NCBI GenBank assembly: GCA_027296525.1
Contig: JAPUJA010000024.1
Coordinates: forward strand, 1 to 10,211
Direction of reading: 5' to 3'
Length of the DNA: 10,211 bases
DNA from: Pseudomonadota bacterium
GTDB taxonomy: Bacteria; Pseudomonadota; Alphaproteobacteria; UBA828; JAPUJA01
Part shown: in pieces, positions 6,416 through 10,211 of the stretch
How positions within the stretch are numbered: position 1 is the stretch's first letter
Layout: the number at the start of each line of letters is the position of its first letter
Made by a program: the position numbers and the translations under genes
Notes under the pieces: model-generated
Seen by the model: only the letters and a program-made list of their open reading frames with translations
Told to the model about the DNA's origin: nothing
The model's database searches: none

Positions 6416-7396
6416 CTACATCATCGCCTTGTCGACCCAGGGCTTCCAGCGATCGGCGTTGTTTCCGATCCACTCCTGAACGACCTCGACGATATCGCGG
6501 CCATCGACGTCGATCGCCTTCATCATCGGCTCCTGATCGGCGTTGGTCAGCGTGTACTCGTGGAGGAAGCGGAAGGCCGCCGGCCATTCATCCTTCATGC
6601 CGAGCCAGACCATCTTCTTGATGTAGCCGCGCTCCCAGTCGCAGTCATAGACATCGTTCGGATTGATGCCCCAGGACGGGTCGTCGTAGCAGGCCGCCTC
6701 ATGGGGCGGCAAGGTGACGATCGTCATGTCATGGACCGCATGAATCCAGTGCGGGGCCCAGAACTGCATGATGAGGGGTTTCCGATTGGCGACGGAACTC
6801 TCGATCTCGGCGACCATCGCGCCTTCGCTGCCCGCGGGAATGTTTACGTAATCGAGCCCGAGCGAGCGCATGCGATCGACGTTCGTGGTTCCCCAATCGG
6901 GTGGATAGTCGACGAAGCGCCCCGAGGGGTAGGTGTCTGCCGTGGCGAAGAGCTCCGAGCAGTTCTTGAGCGCTTCCCAATCGGGCAGGCCGGGGCACAT
7001 CTCGGCGACATAGTCGGGATAGTACCAGGCTTCGACCGGCGCCAGACCGAGGTCGCCGACCTCGACCACCTGGCCCGAATCCAGCGATTTCTGATAGTGC
7101 TCGCCGATGTTCGAGCTCCAAATCTCGAGCGTCGCATCGATCGTCCCGTCCGTGAGGGCGGTCATCTGCGGATAATAGCCGGCCGTCACATACTCGACGT
7201 TGTAGCCCATCTGCTTCAAGAGCTCGCCGGCCACATAGGTGGTGATGTGCTGGCCGGTCCATTCGTTGAGCGCGAGTTTGATCGACTCGTCCGACTCAGG
7301 AACGCCTTGTGCCTGGGCCGGTAACGAGCCGCTCACACCTGCGATCAGAACGCCCGCGGCGGCGGCCGCAAGCATGGTGCGCATGGTTTTTTTCAT
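6416..7396 (-). CDS. Periplasmic binding protein of a betaine/quaternary-amine ABC transporter (OpuAC type)
   Basis: The 326-residue product captures the substrate in the periplasm and hands it to the permease encoded next. Residues 1-29 are a Sec signal peptide, probably cut in PAQA|Q after residue 29. The mature protein shows the OpuAC-type opening LALNEWTGQH and the segment GYYPQMTALTDGTIDATLEIW (within 73-93). Many Trp residues (46, 93, 124, 168, 213, 217) could build the aromatic cage used to hold trimethylammonium groups. Four Cys (134, 146, 236, 252) could form two disulfides. Substrates in this family include glycine betaine, choline, proline betaine, carnitine and TMAO; sequence alone does not choose among them. 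ATG 7396 is taken as the start because GGGAGGT lies just upstream and the signal peptide begins there; the open frame extends 16 codons further. Confidence 0.92.
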   Translation of the reverse strand: MKKTMRTMLAAAAAGVLIAGVSGSLPAQAQGVPESDESIKLALNEWTGQHITTYVAGELLKQMGYNVEYVTAGYYPQMTALTDGTIDATLEIWSSNIGEHYQKSLDSGQVVEVGDLGLAPVEAWYYPDYVAEMCPGLPDWEALKNCSELFATADTYPSGRFVDYPPDWGTTNVDRMRSLGLDYVNIPAGSEGAMVAEIESSVANRKPLIMQFWAPHWIHAVHDMTIVTLPPHEAACYDDPSWGINPNDVYDCDWERGYIKKMVWLGMKDEWPAAFRFLHEYTLTNADQEPMMKAIDVDGRDIVEVVQEWIGNNADRWKPWVDKAMM

Positions 7397-7513
7397 ATTA
7401 ACCTCCCGAACTGGGTTTTGACCCGTTACGCTCCGCAGCCCCAAAGCTCTGTCGGATCAACCGGATAAATGCCCGTACCGAGCGTTCCCGGAGCGCATAT
7501 TTTGCAGCCCCTC

Positions 7514-7542
7514 ACGCTAAACAATGCCCCCGTCCAAGTCAA
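7514..7542 (-). promoter_or_regulatory. Promoter of the binding-protein gene
   Basis: On the minus strand, TTGACT (7537-7542; five of six to consensus) and TAGCGT (7514-7519; three of six) are separated by exactly 17 bases, a common form in alphaproteobacteria. Transcription would begin near 7507, giving a leader of about 110 bases before the ATG at 7396. Confidence 0.5.
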
Positions 7543-7597
7543 CGCCGCTCTCCTACGAGAAAAACCGGGCCACCGCAGGTAGTTAGGGCGGTTTCTT

Positions 7598-7624
7598 GAG
7601 GCCCGCACGAATGCTTTCGGCCCC
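7598..7624 (-). terminator. Possible stem-loop after the Rieske oxygenase gene
   Basis: In the minus-strand transcript GGGGCC can pair with GGCCTC (one G-U pair), and an inner GCA-TTCG-TGC forms a mini-hairpin with a stable UUCG loop. It starts about 20 bases past the Rieske stop. No T-run follows, so intrinsic termination is doubtful; it may protect the mRNA end. Confidence 0.3.
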
Positions 7625-7645
7625 TTTGGCGCGCGCGAAACCCCA

Positions 7646-8779
7646 TCAGGCACCGAGAGCCTTCCGGACCAGCGTCTGGAAGTGATGGACCGCATGCTCG
7701 CTGTTCTCATCGCGCCGCGCATCCACCACGAGACGACCTTGCTTATAGCCGTGGCTGTGATAGCCCCGCTGCACGCTCTCGACGATCGGGATGTCCTCGA
7801 GGCGGACCTCGTCCAGACAATCGATGACCGCCCGCTCTTCCTCGTTCGGCTCCTTATGGAAGAAGTACCATTCGACGGTCTGGAGCGTGATTTCGGGCGC
7901 GACGGGATCGTTGTGGAAGATGTTCAAGTACCCGCCCGGAAAGACCTCGATCGACCAGTTCGGCCAGAGCAGCCAGCCGCCGAACTCCTCGCCATGGGCG
8001 CTCACCTTCGAGTCGTAGTCATAGGAAGATTCGCCGGAGGCCGTTCCGCGGCTGCGGTGGCTGTGGTAGATGGCGTGGGTCTCGATCCGATAGCTGGGCA
8101 TCTGAACCAGGTTGGCGGCGAAGTCCGGATGCGAGATCGGGCAGTGGTAGCACTCGGAAAAATTCTCGACGACGTTCTTCCAGTTGGCCTTGACCTCGCG
8201 CTGGTAGCGGTGCGCCAGGGTGAGTTCGTCGGCCTTCGGTGAAAAGCTCCTGAGCTCCGCCTCGAGACCGTCCGCGAGGCATTGGAGCGAGGGCGCGTCC
8301 CGGTCGAGATTCACGAACAGAAAGTTCATGAAGGTCTCGACCTGCACGGGCTTGAGGCAGAATTCCGCGGGCTCGAAATTGGCGACCTTCTCGCTCCCGC
8401 GCGCGCTCCTTAAGTCCCCGTCGAGCTCATAGGTCCAGGCGTGATAGGGACAGGTGATGACCTTGACGTGCCCCGAGCCCTCGAGCAGCTCGTGGGCCCG
8501 GTGTTGGCAGACATTGTAGAATGCCCGGAGCGCGTTGTCCTTGCCCCGGACGATGAAGATGTTTTGATCGAGGACGCGCCCCGTAATGTAATCGCCGGGC
8601 TTCGCCACCTGCTCCGCGTGACCCATATAGAGCCAGTTGCGATAGAAGATCGCGTCTTTCTCGCGCTCGAAGATCGCCGGGTCGAAATAGTAATCGGCGG
8701 GGAGCGTGAAGGAGCGCTCGGGATCCGGATCGAACCGGTCCACGGCCGCACGACGCTGGGCGAGATCAATCGCCGCCAT
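7646..8779 (-). CDS. Rieske non-heme iron oxygenase alpha subunit, betaine/carnitine demethylase type
   Basis: The 377-residue product should use O2 and electrons from a separate reductase to oxidise an N-methyl group or the C-N bond of a quaternary amine. The Rieske [2Fe-2S] ligands are C91, H93, C110 and H113 (CQH...CPYHAW). The catalytic iron site is H212, H217 and D329, within ECYHCPISHP and LEDIPIVESVQRG. Electrons normally pass between subunits through an Asp just before the first His; here that position is Glu (E209), as reported for carnitine monooxygenase CntA. The layout CQHRAHELL...ITCPYHAW and the VESVQRG ending fit the CntA / GbcA / stachydrine demethylase branch rather than aromatic-ring enzymes. 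The start ATG 8779 has GGGAGG five bases upstream. Neither a reductase gene nor a beta subunit is in the window. The substrate is not resolved; glycine betaine, proline betaine and carnitine are the main options. Confidence 0.92.
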   Translation of the reverse strand: MAAIDLAQRRAAVDRFDPDPERSFTLPADYYFDPAIFEREKDAIFYRNWLYMGHAEQVAKPGDYITGRVLDQNIFIVRGKDNALRAFYNVCQHRAHELLEGSGHVKVITCPYHAWTYELDGDLRSARGSEKVANFEPAEFCLKPVQVETFMNFLFVNLDRDAPSLQCLADGLEAELRSFSPKADELTLAHRYQREVKANWKNVVENFSECYHCPISHPDFAANLVQMPSYRIETHAIYHSHRSRGTASGESSYDYDSKVSAHGEEFGGWLLWPNWSIEVFPGGYLNIFHNDPVAPEITLQTVEWYFFHKEPNEEERAVIDCLDEVRLEDIPIVESVQRGYHSHGYKQGRLVVDARRDENSEHAVHHFQTLVRKALGA

Positions 8780-8817
8780 GCTCGCCTCCCAAGTTCAAGA
8801 ATGGCGTTTTCGGTGAC

Positions 8818-8846
8818 AGAATAGCCCGCCCGCCCGCACTCCTCAA
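8818..8846 (-). promoter_or_regulatory. Promoter of the Rieske oxygenase gene
   Basis: On the minus strand, TTGAGG (8841-8846) and TATTCT (8818-8823) each match consensus at four of six positions and are separated by exactly 17 bases. Transcription would begin near 8811, about 32 bases before the start codon at 8779, leaving room for the GGGAGG ribosome-binding site. Confidence 0.5.
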
Positions 8847-8872
8847 TGGTGCCCCGAGGCACAATGGTGTCC
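8844..8872. repeat. Paired 11-bp direct repeats, probable operator at the Rieske promoter
   Basis: CAATGGTGCCC (8844-8854) and CAATGGTGTCC (8862-8872) agree at 10 of 11 positions and start 18 bp apart. The first overlaps the -35 box and the second lies directly upstream of it. Between and partly within them, GTGCC (8849-8853) and GGCAC (8858-8862) form a 5-bp hairpin. The position is typical of a regulator site; the regulator is not encoded in the window. Confidence 0.45.
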
Positions 8873-8889
8873 TTCCGCCCCTCAGGCGA

Positions 8890-8901
8890 GCGCCCGGGCG
8901 C
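8890..8901. repeat. 12-bp perfect palindrome in the flavoprotein-Rieske spacer
   Basis: GCGCCCGGGCGC is self-complementary across all 12 bases. It lies about 35 bases past the flavoprotein stop codon. It may be part of a transcript-end structure or a protein-binding site; in such GC-rich DNA a chance origin is also possible. Confidence 0.25.
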
Positions 8902-8902
8902 C

Positions 8903-8931
8903 GGCCATGTGATGGCTGGCCATGTTGATGG
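8903..8931. repeat. Imperfect tandem duplication after the flavoprotein stop
   Basis: GGCCATGTGATGG (8903-8915) recurs as GGCCATGTTGATGG (8918-8931), differing by one inserted T and separated by two bases. It sits directly downstream of the flavoprotein stop codon at 8936-8938 and looks like a short slippage duplication. Confidence 0.5.
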
Positions 8932-8935
8932 AGGA

Positions 8936-10211
8936 TCAGATCGCGCTGGCGACCTTCAAGCCCTCGAGGACGGCCTCTTCCGCCGTGCGGGGCGCGAGAC
9001 AGTCGCCGATGAGGTGCACTTCGCCGTCATAGGCCTCGAGCTCGTGCTCGAGCTGGTCGACGCTCTGATGCCCGAGCGCGAGCACCAGGGTGTCGGTCTG
9101 CTCGAATATCACGGGCTCGCCGCTCGTCGTGTGCTGGAAATAGGCCGTGTCCGAGTCCGCGCCGTAGAGGCGTGCGTAAGGAACGATCTCGACGCCGAGC
9201 TTGTTGAGTTCGCCGATCCAGTGGTCGCGGATATATTGCTGGATCGTCCATCCGGGCATGTAGCCGTTGACCGCGAGACGCACGCGCGAGCCCGCCCGCG
9301 CCAAACGCTCGGCGAGCCCGAGAGCCACCCAGTCGCAGCGCCAGTCGGCGATCACCACGGAGGCTCCCACATTCACCTCCTCGCGCAGCACCTGCCAGGC
9401 ATCGACGATATGGGCGTCATCCTCACCCTCGATGGCGGGACGCCAAGGCTCGGCGCCGGTCGCGACGATCACCACGTCGGGCGCCTCGCGGCGCACGAGC
9501 TCGAGATCGACCTCGCTTTTGGTTACCAGCTTGACGCCCGCGAGCTCCATCTCGCGCGTCAAGTTGGTCACGATCCCGCCGAACTCATCGCGCCCGGGAA
9601 GTCGCTGGGCGAGCAACGTCTGCCCGCCGAGGCGCGCCTCGCGCTCATGGAGGGTGACGTCGTGGCCGCGCTCGGCGGCGACGGCCGCGGCCTTCATGCC
9701 CCCGGGCCCGCCGCCCGCGACGAGCACCTTGCGTCGCTCGGCCGCCGGACGGCGGCGGCCGTAGACGAGCTCGCGGCCGGATTCGGGGTGCTGGATGCAG
9801 GAGATCGGATAGCCCATGAGCATGTGGCCGATGCAGGCCTGATTGCAGGCGATGCAGGCCCGGATGTCGTCGAGACGTCCCGCGGCCGCCTTGTTCACCA
9901 TTTCCGGGTCGCAGATCATCGCGCGCGTCATCCCGCACATATCGGCCTGGCCCGAGGCCACGACCTGCTCGGCCGTCTGGGGCTGGTTGATACGCCCGGC
10001 GACGAACACCGGCTTGGACACCTTGGCGCGCACCGCCGCCGCGTAGGGCGCGACATAGGCGTTGTCGATCATCATCGGGGGCACGTTGTGGATCGAGCCC
10101 GCCAGCGACGCCGAGGAGCCCGCGATGACGTTGAAATAATCGAGATGCCCGTCGAGCCCGATGCAGGCTTCGAGCGCCTCTTCGGCCGTGAGCCCCGCGA
10201 CCTCCATCTCG
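8936..10211 (-). CDS. OYE-family iron-sulfur flavoprotein, N-methylamine/dimethylglycine dehydrogenase type (5' end outside window)
   Basis: Only the C-terminal part is present; the reading frame runs off the right edge, so the Met near 10207 is internal. Full-length relatives have about 650-700 residues. Numbering from that Met, the end of the TIM barrel (about 1-115) includes VFVAGRINQPQTAEQ and GMTRAMICDPEMV. The [4Fe-4S] ligands are C118, C121, C125 and C137 (CIACNQAC...SC). An FAD/ADP-binding domain begins at AGGGPGG (164-170), and a nested second nucleotide-binding domain (about 280-380) follows. The final segment is GDCLAPRTAEEAVLEG. This is the 2,4-dienoyl-CoA reductase / trimethylamine dehydrogenase architecture. 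The DWRCDW segment and the Rieske neighbour point to the dimethylglycine (DgcA-like) or N-methylproline (StcD-like) demethylase branch. It probably removes a methyl group after the Rieske step; this is inference. Confidence 0.9.
   Translation of the reverse strand, partial: EMEVAGLTAEEALEACIGLDGHLDYFNVIAGSSASLAGSIHNVPPMMIDNAYVAPYAAAVRAKVSKPVFVAGRINQPQTAEQVVASGQADMCGMTRAMICDPEMVNKAAAGRLDDIRACIACNQACIGHMLMGYPISCIQHPESGRELVYGRRRPAAERRKVLVAGGGPGGMKAAAVAAERGHDVTLHEREARLGGQTLLAQRLPGRDEFGGIVTNLTREMELAGVKLVTKSEVDLELVRREAPDVVIVATGAEPWRPAIEGEDDAHIVDAWQVLREEVNVGASVVIADWRCDWVALGLAERLARAGSRVRLAVNGYMPGWTIQQYIRDHWIGELNKLGVEIVPYARLYGADSDTAYFQHTTSGEPVIFEQTDTLVLALGHQSVDQLEHELEAYDGEVHLIGDCLAPRTAEEAVLEGLKVASAI

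Noticed and set aside
6560..7324. Plus-strand open frame of 254 codons opposite the binding protein
   Set aside because: It is antisense to a clear OpuAC-type gene, shows no recognisable family or ribosome-binding site, and is explained by codon bias.
7682..8242. Plus-strand open frame opposite the Rieske gene
   Set aside because: It overlaps a gene with all cofactor ligands intact and has no motif of its own.
1..10211. CRISPR arrays, tRNA or rRNA genes, insertion sequences, phage or defence genes
   Set aside because: No regularly spaced repeats, cloverleaf, rRNA motif, transposase or terminal inverted repeats were seen; the gene content is metabolic and envelope-related.

Overview
The window reads as a GC-rich proteobacterial chromosome segment, most likely alphaproteobacterial. 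This rests on strong G/C preference at third codon positions, TTGAC-type -35 boxes, and a betaine-catabolism gene set common in that class. That is inference; no rRNA or other phylogenetic marker is present. No tRNA, rRNA, CRISPR array or insertion sequence was seen.

Left part (1-1209, minus strand): a small two-helix membrane protein of unknown function, a SlyD-like FKBP peptidyl-prolyl isomerase, and a 68-residue CspA-type cold-shock protein. The spacers between them are short and rich in inverted repeats. A 329-bp gene-free stretch (1210-1538) separates the divergent cold-shock gene from the next operon. It holds the structured cold-shock leader region and a good sigma-70-type promoter for the plus strand.

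Middle part (1539-4035, plus strand): a compact three-gene operon whose genes overlap by ATGA at both junctions. All three products carry lipoprotein signal peptides: an unrecognised lipoprotein, an M48 zinc metalloprotease with a C-terminal TPR-like region, and a second unrecognised lipoprotein. The arrangement suggests a cell-envelope protease with two accessory lipoproteins. The promoter position shows that the first gene starts at 1539 rather than at the upstream ATG at 1521.

Right part (4073-10211, minus strand): a set of genes for import and oxidative demethylation of a quaternary amine or betaine. In transcription order they are a truncated OYE-family iron-sulfur flavoprotein (of the dimethylglycine/N-methylproline/trimethylamine dehydrogenase type), a Rieske oxygenase alpha subunit of the carnitine/glycine-betaine/stachydrine type, an OpuAC-type periplasmic binding protein, and a double-length ProW-like permease with two transport domains in one polypeptide. 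A plausible working model is that the binding protein and permease import the methylated amine, the Rieske enzyme removes the first methyl group, and the flavoprotein removes the next. The transporter ATPase, the Rieske reductase and an electron acceptor for the flavoprotein are all absent from the window. The genes are spaced 157 to 249 bp apart and at least three appear to have their own promoters. The Rieske promoter is overlapped by a pair of 11-bp direct repeats that look like an operator.

The large plus-strand open frames opposite the permease, binding protein, Rieske and flavoprotein genes are judged to be codon-bias shadows. The exact substrate of the amine system cannot be read from sequence alone.
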